Below are positions 15,203-22,717 of a stretch of DNA of 64,000 nucleotides, piece by piece. The DNA lies in contig NZ_JANUGQ010000025.1 in NCBI RefSeq assembly GCF_024756275.1, forward strand, positions 1 to 64,000, in the 5' to 3' direction. This DNA is from Streptomyces pyxinae. Its GTDB lineage: Bacteria > Actinomycetota > Actinomycetes > Streptomycetales > Streptomycetaceae. The first letter of the stretch is position 1. Every line of letters starts with the position of its first letter. The notes below the pieces were generated by a model that had not been told where the DNA came from, made no database searches, and saw nothing but the letters and a program-made list of their open reading frames with translations. A program made the translations under genes and the position numbers.

Positions 15203-17857
15203 TCAGTGCAGATCCCATACCCATGCGCCACCGATCCGCTCACCCTTTCGGCTCAGAAGCTTCGACACTGTCTCGTACAGCGCCGCCTCGTTGTACTGCG
15301 GTGGCAGCACCAGCACCCCGGCCTTCCACTCGGCCAGGTCCCGGCGCGCCTGGGCCCGCCACTCGGGCCCGATCGCCGGCACGCGCCCGCTCCACCGCAC
15401 CTCACCGAGGAGGTCGGAGGTGTACCGGGGGGTGGCTCCGTAGATGCCGATGCGGTCCGGGCCCCAGGGACCGTTGAAGTAACCGCCCGGCATCCGGAAA
15501 CCGAAGTCCGCCGCCGTCTGCCAGTGCAGGGCGTCGGCGCCGCTCGGGTCCGGCAGCGGCACCGGGACCAGGGTCTCGCCCGGTCCCAGGTACTGCCGGT
15601 AGGTGCCGTATGCCACGAACCCGGGCACCGCCTCCCGCTCCCGCACCGGGTAGGGCGTCGGCAGGATCGGGAGCAGCGCGGCGCCGACCGCCACCAGGCC
15701 GGCCACCTGCACCGCCGGGAACCGCGAGAAGGCCAGCCGCTCCACCGCCAGCGCGATCCCGGCGCCCAGGACCGGCGCGCAGATCATCGCCACCCGCGAC
15801 TCGATGACCGACTCGAACAGCGGCGCCTCCGCCAGCAGCCGCCACGGCCCCGGGACCACCAGGTCCGTGTACGGCAGCCGGACCCGGGTGCCCAGCGAGA
15901 GCGCCGCCGCCACCAGGCCGGTCGCGGCCAGCGCCCGGACCAGTGGCAGCCGCCAGAGCCGTACCGCCACGGCCACCGCCAGTGCGATCAGCGGCCAGCC
16001 GTAGAACGCGTTCTGCTCGGTGCGGTTCATCGCGAGCCGGTCGGCCGTGGCCTCGTCGCCCAGCAGCGAACGGCCGGAGAACTCCAGCAGCGCCAGCGGA
16101 CTGTTCCCGGCGTCCGGGCCGTGCAGCACGCTGTGGTAGCTCTGCGGTCCGAAGAACTGCCAGTACAGCGGGAGCGCCACCAGCGGCAGACACACCACCG
16201 CCGCGATGCCCACCCCCTTCAGCAGCGGCGGGCCGGCGGTGCGGACGACGTCCCGGCGCGCCAGCGCGTAGGAGAGCGCGAACAGCAGCATCCCGACGGC
16301 GGCCAGCAGCAGCGGCTCTTCGCCGAGGAAGATCTGGTACGCGGTGAAGAGACCGAGCAGCACTCCGTCCCGCACCACCGCGCGCCCGGCGCTGAGCCGC
16401 AGCGCCCGGTCCACGATCACCGGGATCATGAAGAGGACCAGGAAGTTGGGGTGGGCGGTGCCGTGCGAGACCATCGGCGGCGCCGCGGCGGCCAGTCCCG
16501 CTCCCAGCGCCGCCGCGCACCGGCTGCGCGCCGACCGGCCGCGTACCACCCACCGGGCGAAGAGCCAGTACCAGGCGCAGGCGGTCGCGGTCAGTCCCAG
16601 GGTGAGGACCAGCGCCCAGGTCACCGTCGGTCCGAAGACCAGGGTCACCGGGGTGAGCGGCACCGAGAGGCCCAGCATGACGGTGTTCGCCATGAGGTTC
16701 ACGCCCTCGGGAAACCCCTGGGCGGTGGTGAAGAGCGGGTTGCGGAGATGACCGACGTTGTCGGCGGTGACCGCGAAGAACCACTCCCACTGGTTCTGGT
16801 CCTGCATCGAGTCCCGCAGGTAGGAGTGGTCCAGGTCGGCCCAGAGGCCCCGGTAGAGAAGGACGGAGCCGAGCAGGAACAGTCCCGCGACCACCAGGTC
16901 CACCCGTCGCACCGCCCGGGCCCGGAGCCGTACGAGTTCCCACAGCACCTGGGCGTACGCCGGCGCGCCCACCTTGGAACCGTCCTGGTGCGCCCACCGC
17001 ACCGGTACCTCGGCCACCGGCCAGCCGGCGCGGCGGAAGTGGCGCAGGATCTCGACGTCGATGCCCCAGCCGTTCAGCCGGGAGTCCGCGAAGGCACGGC
17101 GGACGCGGGGGCCGTCGAACAGCTTGAAGCCGCACTGGGTGTCCCGGATGCCGGGCACCGCGACAGCGCGTATCAGCCGGTTGCCGAGGCGGCCGAGCCA
17201 TTCGCGCAGCCGGTGCTGGTGTGTCTCGATCCGGGAGCCGGGCAGCGCGCGCGAGCCGATCGCCGCCGCGCGGGGCTGTCCCCCCGCCGGTTCCAGGGCA
17301 TCGGCCAGCCGGTCCAACTCCTCGATGGGGGTGGCCAGGTCGGCATCGGTGACCAGTACCCGCCGGCCGGTGGAGGCGAGCACTCCGCGCCGGAGCGCGC
17401 CGCCCTTGCCCCGGTTCACCGGGTCCCGCTCCAGCCGGATGCGCGGCTCGTCGGCGGCGGCCTCGCTCACCACCCGGGCGGTGCCGTCGGTGGAGCCGTC
17501 GTCGGCGACGATCAGCTCCCAGTCGCCCCAGCGGTCCGGGGCGGCGGTGAGGTGGGCGCGGATCGCCGCCAGGGTGGCGGGCAGTCGCTCCTCCTCGTTG
17601 TACGCGGGGACGACCACCGAGAGCGCGACCCGCGCGACCGACGCGGGCCGAGCGACGTCGGCGGCGGAGTCCGTGACACCGCCGCGGGGAGGATCCGCGA
17701 CGGCACCGCCGGGGGGACCCATGGCTCCGCCGCCGGCGGAACTCACGACAGCGCCGCCGAGGGAATCCACGAGACCGCCGCCGAGGGAATCCGCGACACC
17801 GCCGGCGGGAGAGCGGGAGGAACCGGAGGCCGAGGGTCCGGTGGGAGAAGGACTCAT
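15203..17857 (-). CDS. Family 2 glycosyltransferase fused to a large membrane domain
   Basis: 884 residues. After a 75-residue Ser/Gly/Ala-rich leader comes a GT2 domain (about 78-310) with ALSVVVPAYNEEERLP, VADDGSTDGTA, RGKGGALRRG, VTDADLATP (DxD-like) and RDTQCGFKLFDG, typical of dolichyl-phosphate-sugar synthases. About a dozen membrane helices follow (about 325-750), then a soluble C-terminus. The GT2 part probably charges a polyprenyl-phosphate carrier and the membrane part may transfer or flip the sugar; the acceptor is unknown. The ATG at 17855-17857 overlaps the stop of the GntR gene (ATGA). The leader has short repeats of GGxVxDSLGG. Confidence 0.85.
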   Translation of the reverse strand: MSPSPTGPSASGSSRSPAGGVADSLGGGLVDSLGGAVVSSAGGGAMGPPGGAVADPPRGGVTDSAADVARPASVARVALSVVVPAYNEEERLPATLAAIRAHLTAAPDRWGDWELIVADDGSTDGTARVVSEAAADEPRIRLERDPVNRGKGGALRRGVLASTGRRVLVTDADLATPIEELDRLADALEPAGGQPRAAAIGSRALPGSRIETHQHRLREWLGRLGNRLIRAVAVPGIRDTQCGFKLFDGPRVRRAFADSRLNGWGIDVEILRHFRRAGWPVAEVPVRWAHQDGSKVGAPAYAQVLWELVRLRARAVRRVDLVVAGLFLLGSVLLYRGLWADLDHSYLRDSMQDQNQWEWFFAVTADNVGHLRNPLFTTAQGFPEGVNLMANTVMLGLSVPLTPVTLVFGPTVTWALVLTLGLTATACAWYWLFARWVVRGRSARSRCAAALGAGLAAAAPPMVSHGTAHPNFLVLFMIPVIVDRALRLSAGRAVVRDGVLLGLFTAYQIFLGEEPLLLAAVGMLLFALSYALARRDVVRTAGPPLLKGVGIAAVVCLPLVALPLYWQFFGPQSYHSVLHGPDAGNSPLALLEFSGRSLLGDEATADRLAMNRTEQNAFYGWPLIALAVAVAVRLWRLPLVRALAATGLVAAALSLGTRVRLPYTDLVVPGPWRLLAEAPLFESVIESRVAMICAPVLGAGIALAVERLAFSRFPAVQVAGLVAVGAALLPILPTPYPVREREAVPGFVAYGTYRQYLGPGETLVPVPLPDPSGADALHWQTAADFGFRMPGGYFNGPWGPDRIGIYGATPRYTSDLLGEVRWSGRVPAIGPEWRAQARRDLAEWKAGVLVLPPQYNEAALYETVSKLLSRKGERIGGAWVWDLH

Positions 17858-18549
17858 CGCGGGCGGTTCTCCAGATGATCGGCCCAGGCCAGCGCCTGCT
17901 GGTTGTGCGCGTCGAGCGCGGCGGCCAGGGCTCCCGGGTCGGCGAGCGTCACCGCGCCGACCAGTTCCTCGTAGCCGTTCCACAGCCAGGCGCACGGATT
18001 GCGGTCCACCCGCAGATGCGGCACGGCGAAGACCCAGGACTGCACCCGCAGCCGCTGGAGGAATTCGGCGATGTAGCGGTTGGTGATCAGGCCGCCGAGC
18101 TCTCGCCAGAAGCGGAGGTCGTAGCCGATCAGGATGTCCAGATCACCGCCGCGCGCGGCACGGGACGCCTCCTCCGCCCGCCGCCGCACCGACAGCAGCC
18201 GGGTGCCCTGCGCGCCGATGTATCCGTCGAAGCGGCCGGATCGCACCGGCAGCGCCCGCAGAACACCCTCCACGACGAGCGCCCGCGCCTCGACCATCCC
18301 CCGGTAGTCGGCCACCGAGAATTCGTGCACCCGGAAACCCCGGTGCTGGTCGGAGTCGAGCAACCCCTGCGCGCACAGGTCGACCAGCGCCTCGCGGACG
18401 GGCGTGGTCGAAACGCCGTACTGGTCCGCTATCTGCTTGACCGTGAACTCCTCGCCGGGCCGCAGACGCCCCGCCAGCACCTCGTCACGCAGCGCGTCCG
18501 CTATCTGCTGGCGCAGGGTGCTGCGGGTCACCGCCCCACTCGCGGGCAT
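17854..18549 (-). CDS. GntR-family regulator (FadR/FCD subfamily)
   Basis: 231 residues. The N-terminal winged helix-turn-helix spans about residues 10-75 (LRQQIADALRDEVLAGRLRP, then QIADQYGVSTTPVREALVDL). The C-terminal FCD-type all-helical domain (VEARALVVEGVLRAL...YDLRFWRELGGLITNRY) would bind a small carboxylate ligand. It lies immediately upstream of, and overlaps, the glycosyltransferase gene, suggesting co-expression. Target genes are unknown. Confidence 0.92.
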   Translation of the reverse strand: MPASGAVTRSTLRQQIADALRDEVLAGRLRPGEEFTVKQIADQYGVSTTPVREALVDLCAQGLLDSDQHRGFRVHEFSVADYRGMVEARALVVEGVLRALPVRSGRFDGYIGAQGTRLLSVRRRAEEASRAARGGDLDILIGYDLRFWRELGGLITNRYIAEFLQRLRVQSWVFAVPHLRVDRNPCAWLWNGYEELVGAVTLADPGALAAALDAHNQQALAWADHLENRPR

Positions 18550-18816
18550 GGCTCGGGCCCCCTCCGTCCGGCCGTCCGGGTCCCGGACACCTTAAGCCAG
18601 CCGGAGGAGAACACCGGGAGCCATCCGTCTCACACGCCCGTCGTACGGCGGTCTCCGGCCGCACGCGTCCGGTCATCCGGGAGCCACGCGGGGGCACGCG
18701 TCCGTCGCCGCGTACCGCCCCCGTCCGGCGCACCTGTCCGTCTTCGCGTACCGCCCCCGTCCTCCGGGACATGCGTCCGCCGGCCGTACCGAGCACTCAC
18801 CGCCTTCGCCCGCCGC

Positions 18817-20199
18817 TCATACGGTGTGCTCGTCCGCCACCGTGAGCGCCGCGTCCAGCGCCGCCAGCCCCTCCTTCGCCTCGGCGTCACTGATGTTGCA
18901 GGCGGGGACGGCGTGGGTGCGGTTCATGTTCACGAAGGGCCACAGGCCGTTCTTCTTGCACGCCGCCGCGAAGGCGGCCATCGGGGCATTGGCCTCGCCG
19001 GACGCGTTGTACGGCACCAGCGGCTCCCGGGTCTCCCGGTTCCGTACGAGGTCGAGCGCCCAGAAGGCGCCGAGCCCGCGCACCTCGCCGACCGACGGAT
19101 GCCGCTCCGCCAGTTCCCGCAGCCCCGGGCCGAGCACCCGCTCGCCCAGTTCGGCCGCCCGCTCCACGATCCGCTCCTCGGCCATCACCTCGATGGTGGC
19201 GACGGCGGCGGCGCAGGCCAGCGGGTGGCCGGAGTAGGTGAGGCCGCCGGGGTAGGGACGGGTGTCGAAGGTCGCGGCGATCTCGGCCGAGATGGCGACA
19301 CCGCCGAGCGGCACATAGCCGGAGTTGACGCCCTTGGCGAAGGTGAGCAGATCGGGGACGACGCCGAAGTGTTCGGCCGCGAACCACCTGCCGGTGCGGC
19401 CGAAGCCGGCCATCACCTCGTCCAGTACGAAGACGATGCCGTGCCGGTCGCAGAGCTCGCGCACGCCCGCCAGGTAGCCGGGCGGCGGAGTCATGATCCC
19501 GGCGGTGCCCGGGACGGTCTCCAGGATGATCGCCGCGATGGTGCCTGGCCCCTCGAAGGCGATGGTGTCCTCCAGGTGGGCCAGCGCCCGGGCGCACTCC
19601 TCGGCCTCGTCGGTCGCGTAGAAGGGCGAGCGGTAGAGGAAGGGCGCCCAGAAGTGGACCACCCCCGCCGACGCGGTGTCCGAGGCCCAGCGGCGGGGGT
19701 CCCCGGTGAGGTTGATCGCGGCGGAGGTGGCGCCGTGGTAGGAGCGGTACGCGCTGAGCACCTTGGGGCGGCCGGTGTGCAGCCGGGCCATCCGGATCGC
19801 GTTCTCGACCGCCTCGGCGCCGCCGTTGGTGAAGAAGATCTTGTCCAGGTCGCCGGGGGTGCGCTCCGCGATCAGCCGGGCCGCCTCGGACCGTACGTCG
19901 ACGGCGAATGCGGGCGCGAAGGTGGCCAGCTTGCCCGCCTGTTCCTGGATCGCGGCGACCACCTCGGGGTGCTGGTAGCCGATGTTCGTGTAGACGAGGC
20001 CGCTGGCGAAGTCGAGGTAGCGGTTGCCGTCGTAGTCCCAGAAGTACGCACCCTCGGCGCCGGCCACGGCCAGTGGGTCGATCTGGCCCTGGGCGGCCCA
20101 GGAGTGGAAGACATGGGCGCGGTCGGCGGCCTTGACGGCCGCCCCGGTCTCCGGGTCGGGCTGAGGTGCGGAGGTGCCACGAGGGGTCAGAGGGGTCAT
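18817..20199 (-). CDS. Class III PLP-dependent aminotransferase
   Basis: 460 residues, full length for the family. Seen are the entry-loop motif (YFWDYDGNRYLDFASGL), the phosphate-binding FTNGGAEAVENA, Asp260 in FVLDEVMAGFGRTG and the Schiff-base Lys289 in LLTFAKGVNSGYVPLGG. Such enzymes transfer amino groups between omega-amino compounds and keto acids. A lysine, GABA, diamine or beta-alanine substrate cannot be separated from sequence alone. The ATG at 20197-20199 starts the conserved part. The divergent PfpI/MarR operon is 454 bp away. Confidence 0.92.
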   Translation of the reverse strand: MTPLTPRGTSAPQPDPETGAAVKAADRAHVFHSWAAQGQIDPLAVAGAEGAYFWDYDGNRYLDFASGLVYTNIGYQHPEVVAAIQEQAGKLATFAPAFAVDVRSEAARLIAERTPGDLDKIFFTNGGAEAVENAIRMARLHTGRPKVLSAYRSYHGATSAAINLTGDPRRWASDTASAGVVHFWAPFLYRSPFYATDEAEECARALAHLEDTIAFEGPGTIAAIILETVPGTAGIMTPPPGYLAGVRELCDRHGIVFVLDEVMAGFGRTGRWFAAEHFGVVPDLLTFAKGVNSGYVPLGGVAISAEIAATFDTRPYPGGLTYSGHPLACAAAVATIEVMAEERIVERAAELGERVLGPGLRELAERHPSVGEVRGLGAFWALDLVRNRETREPLVPYNASGEANAPMAAFAAACKKNGLWPFVNMNRTHAVPACNISDAEAKEGLAALDAALTVADEHTV

Positions 20200-20564
20200 G
20201 CGCCCCAGAGTAGGGAGGGGCGGGCCCACCCCGGTATGGCCATCTTGTACGGCGGGAGCCCCCGGGGTCGGCAGGGTGTCGGGTGCGACGGCGCCGCTCG
20301 GCGCCGGGGGTCGGACGCGAGGCCGGGGGCCGGGGTTCCGGCCCGACCCGGGGGCCGACCTGTCCCGGGGGCCGGCGTGGCCCGGGCGTCCCCTCGGTGC
20401 CGGGGCCGGGGTTCCGGCCCGACCCGGGGGCCCACCCGTCCGTCCCCTCGGTGCCGGGGGCCGGCAGGAGTGAGGGCCGGGGGGCCGGAGACCGCGAGAC
20501 CCGAGGGCCCGGGGATGCCGTGCGCCGCCCCGGGCCGGACAGACATCCGATTTACCGAGACCTA

Positions 20565-20593
20565 TTGACAGCACGCTGGCGCAGTGACAACAT
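20565..20593 (+). promoter_or_regulatory. Sigma70-type promoter of the PfpI/MarR operon
   Basis: A consensus -35 TTGACA (20565-20570) is followed after 17 bp by CAACAT (20588-20593) as a possible -10. The stretch is AT-richer than its surroundings. The -10 overlaps the inverted repeat described next. Confidence 0.55.
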
Positions 20594-20600
20594 TCTGTCA
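20585..20600. promoter_or_regulatory. Inverted repeat, likely MarR operator
   Basis: TGACA-ACATTC-TGTCA is a perfect 5-bp inverted repeat covering the -10 region. The gene immediately downstream in the operon encodes a MarR-family regulator, and such regulators normally bind palindromes over their own promoter. The assignment is inference from position. Confidence 0.55.
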
Positions 20601-20653
20601 TTGAAGTAGCCACGCCGCGCTTACCGCCCGTTCCCGCCCGGCAGGAGGCAACC

Positions 20654-21307
20654 ATGTCCACCGACGATCCGGTCCACGGCCCGCTCGACGCCCCGGCCAC
20701 CGCCACCGGGGTGCCCCGCGCCCGCACGGTCCACCTGGCCGTGTACGACACCCTGGCGGACTGGGAGACCGGCCACGCCACCGCCTGGCTGGCCCGCAGC
20801 GGCTTCGAGATCCGCACGGTGGGGCTCGGCGCCGGGCCGGTCACCAGCATCGGCGGGCTGCGCATCACCCCGGACCTGCCGCTCGCCCGGCTCCGGCCCG
20901 AGGACAGCGCGCTGCTCGTCCTGCCGGGCGCCGACCTGTGGGACACCAGCGACGAACTGGCCCCCTTCGCCGCACGGGCGCGGACCTTCCTGGAGAGCGG
21001 CGTGCCGGTCGCCGCCATCTGCGGAGCCACGGCCGGGCTGGCCAGGGAAGGGCTGCTGGACGACCGGTCCCACACCAGTGCGGCCCTGCCCTATCTCGAA
21101 GCCACGGGCTACCGGGGCGGCGGTCGCTATGTGGAGGCGGACGCGGTCACCGACGGCGGACTGATCACGGCCGGCCCCACCGAGCCGGTCGCCTTCGCCC
21201 GGGAGGTGCTGGGCCGGATGGGAGCCTTCGAGGGAGACCGGCTCGACGCCTGGTTCCGTCTCTTCCACGACTCCGACGCCGCCGCCTACGAGGAGCTCAA
21301 CGCATGA
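20654..21307 (+). CDS. DJ-1/PfpI-family protein
   Basis: 217 residues with the DJ-1/PfpI flavodoxin-like fold: VHLAVYDTLADWE at the first strand, the acidic residue at TLADWE, LLVLPGAD, and the nucleophile elbow AAICGATAGLAREG with Cys. Members include glyoxalases, chaperones and hydrolases; the sequence does not decide which. The ATG at 20654 follows GGAGG. The stop overlaps the ATG of the MarR gene (ATGA), so the two are translationally coupled, suggesting that the MarR protein controls this enzyme, perhaps in response to electrophile or redox stress (inference). Confidence 0.88.
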   Translation: MSTDDPVHGPLDAPATATGVPRARTVHLAVYDTLADWETGHATAWLARSGFEIRTVGLGAGPVTSIGGLRITPDLPLARLRPEDSALLVLPGADLWDTSDELAPFAARARTFLESGVPVAAICGATAGLAREGLLDDRSHTSAALPYLEATGYRGGGRYVEADAVTDGGLITAGPTEPVAFAREVLGRMGAFEGDRLDAWFRLFHDSDAAAYEELNA

Positions 21308-21798
21308 GCCGGGCCGAGACCGAGCTGGAACGCCGGCTGGAACAACAGTTGCTCAGCCGGACCGCGCTGGGCGTCTTCCGGCTCAACGGTCAGTTCCTCG
21401 CGGAGTCCGAGCGGCTCGCCCGGCCCGCCGGGCTCACCGCCGCCTGGTGGCAGGTGCTCGGCGCGGTGCTGACGGGACCGCTCTCCGTCTCGGGGATCGC
21501 CCGGCACATGGGCATCACCCGCCAGAGCGTCCAGCGGATAGCGGACCTGCTGGTGGAGAAGAAGCTCGCGGAGTACGTCCCCAACCCCGCGCACCGACGG
21601 GCCAAGCTGCTGCGCCCCACCGACGAGGGCCGGGCAGCCATAGCCCGGATCAACCCCGGCCACGCCCGGCTGGCGGACCGTCTCGCTGTCGAGCTCGGCG
21701 AGGACGGCCTCCATGACACCGTCCGCGCCCTGGAGCGACTCGCCCGCGCCATGGAGGCCATCGCCATGGACGGCGCCGAGGACTCCACACCCGGTTGA
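21304..21798 (+). CDS. MarR-family transcriptional regulator
   Basis: 164 residues, the usual size. A winged helix-turn-helix lies at about 55-120 with LSVSGIARHMGITRQSVQRI and the wing ADLLVEKKLAEYVPNPAHRRAKLLRPTD (in part). Flanking helices at both ends form the dimer interface. It is the second gene of the PfpI operon and probably represses the operon through the inverted repeat at 20585-20600. Confidence 0.93.
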   Translation: MSRAETELERRLEQQLLSRTALGVFRLNGQFLAESERLARPAGLTAAWWQVLGAVLTGPLSVSGIARHMGITRQSVQRIADLLVEKKLAEYVPNPAHRRAKLLRPTDEGRAAIARINPGHARLADRLAVELGEDGLHDTVRALERLARAMEAIAMDGAEDSTPG

Positions 21799-21859
21799 GG
21801 ATCCTGGCGTTCCGAACAGGACGAGAGGGCCCCGGGGCGGGCGGTGCGAGGATGGCCGC

Positions 21860-22717
21860 ATGGGAAATGAGGATGGCCGCGTGGGAGATATCGAGTCACC
21901 CCTCCGTGGGGTGGTGTCCCGACTGCGCGCGGCCGGGTGCGTGTTCGCGGAGGAGGAGGCGGAACTGCTGCTGCGGGCGGCGTCGGACGGCGACGTGGAG
22001 CTCGGCGCCCTGGTGGAGCGGCGGGTGGCCGGGGCACCGCTCGAACACGTCGTGGGGTGGGCGGAGTTCGCCGGACTGCGCATCGCCGTGGACGAGGGCG
22101 TGTTCGTACCGCGCCGCCGTACGGAGTTCCTGGTCGAGCAGGCCGTCGCGGCTACCCGCCCCGGCGCGGTGGTGGTGGACCTGTGCTGCGGCTCAGGGGC
22201 GCTGGGGGTCGCGCTGGTGAGCGTGGTGGAGGGGGCGGAGCTGCACGCCGCCGACGTGGACCCGGCCGCCGTGCGGTGCGCCCGCCGCAATGTCACGACG
22301 GTGGGCGGACGGGTGTACCAGGGTGATCTGTACGCACCCCTGCCCGCCGGACTGCGGGGCCGGGTGGACGTGCTGCTCGCCAACGTCCCCTATGTGCCGA
22401 CGGAGGAGGTTCCGCTGCTGCCCGGAGAGGCGCGGGAGCATGAACCCCTGGTCGCGCTGGACGGCGGGGCGGACGGGCTGGACGTACTGCGCCGGGTGAC
22501 GGAGGAGGCGGCCGGCTGGCTGGCGCCGGGCGGATGCCTGCTCTTCGAGACGAGCGAGCGGCAGGCCGGGGCCGCCCGCGCGGCCGTCGCGGCGGGCGGC
22601 CTCTCCGCCCGGGTGGCGGAGTGCGAGGACCGGTACGCCACGGTGATCATCGGCTCCCGGGTGCCCGCCGGACCCGGGGCGCTCACTCCACCAGGTACTC
22701 CGGCGCTCCGGCACTGA
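21860..22717 (+). CDS. PrmC/HemK-like N5-glutamine methyltransferase
   Basis: 285 residues. An N-terminal helical domain (VVSRLRAAGCVFAEEEAELL) is followed by GLRIAVDEGVFVPRRRTEFL and a class I SAM fold with VVDLCCGSGALGVAL as motif I and HAADVDPAAVRCARRN. The substrate-binding NPPY motif is present as NVPY. Paralogues of PrmC of this type are annotated as putative protein N5-glutamine methyltransferases; the NVPY variant makes the exact target uncertain. The ATG at 21860 was chosen; an upstream extension lies in the MarR gene. Its 3' end overlaps the convergent SAV_2336-like gene by 35 bp. Confidence 0.82.
   Translation: MGNEDGRVGDIESPLRGVVSRLRAAGCVFAEEEAELLLRAASDGDVELGALVERRVAGAPLEHVVGWAEFAGLRIAVDEGVFVPRRRTEFLVEQAVAATRPGAVVVDLCCGSGALGVALVSVVEGAELHAADVDPAAVRCARRNVTTVGGRVYQGDLYAPLPAGLRGRVDVLLANVPYVPTEEVPLLPGEAREHEPLVALDGGADGLDVLRRVTEEAAGWLAPGGCLLFETSERQAGAARAAVAAGGLSARVAECEDRYATVIIGSRVPAGPGALTPPGTPALRH

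Larger units (their letters stand above)
20200..20653. other. Divergent intergenic region with a 76-bp-period repeat
   Basis: 454 bp. A 28-bp segment recurs exactly at 20329-20356 and 20405-20432, and the sequence between is partly duplicated too, giving about two units of 76 bp. The right end holds the PfpI/MarR promoter and operator (separate entries). No gene is supported. Confidence 0.6.

Noticed and set aside
15110..17878. A 922-codon plus-strand frame opposite the glycosyltransferase fusion
   Set aside because: Shadow frame; the minus-strand gene has family motifs and correct codon bias.
17875..20568. An 897-codon plus-strand frame opposite the GntR and aminotransferase genes
   Set aside because: Runs through two well-identified genes in antisense and has no domain pattern.
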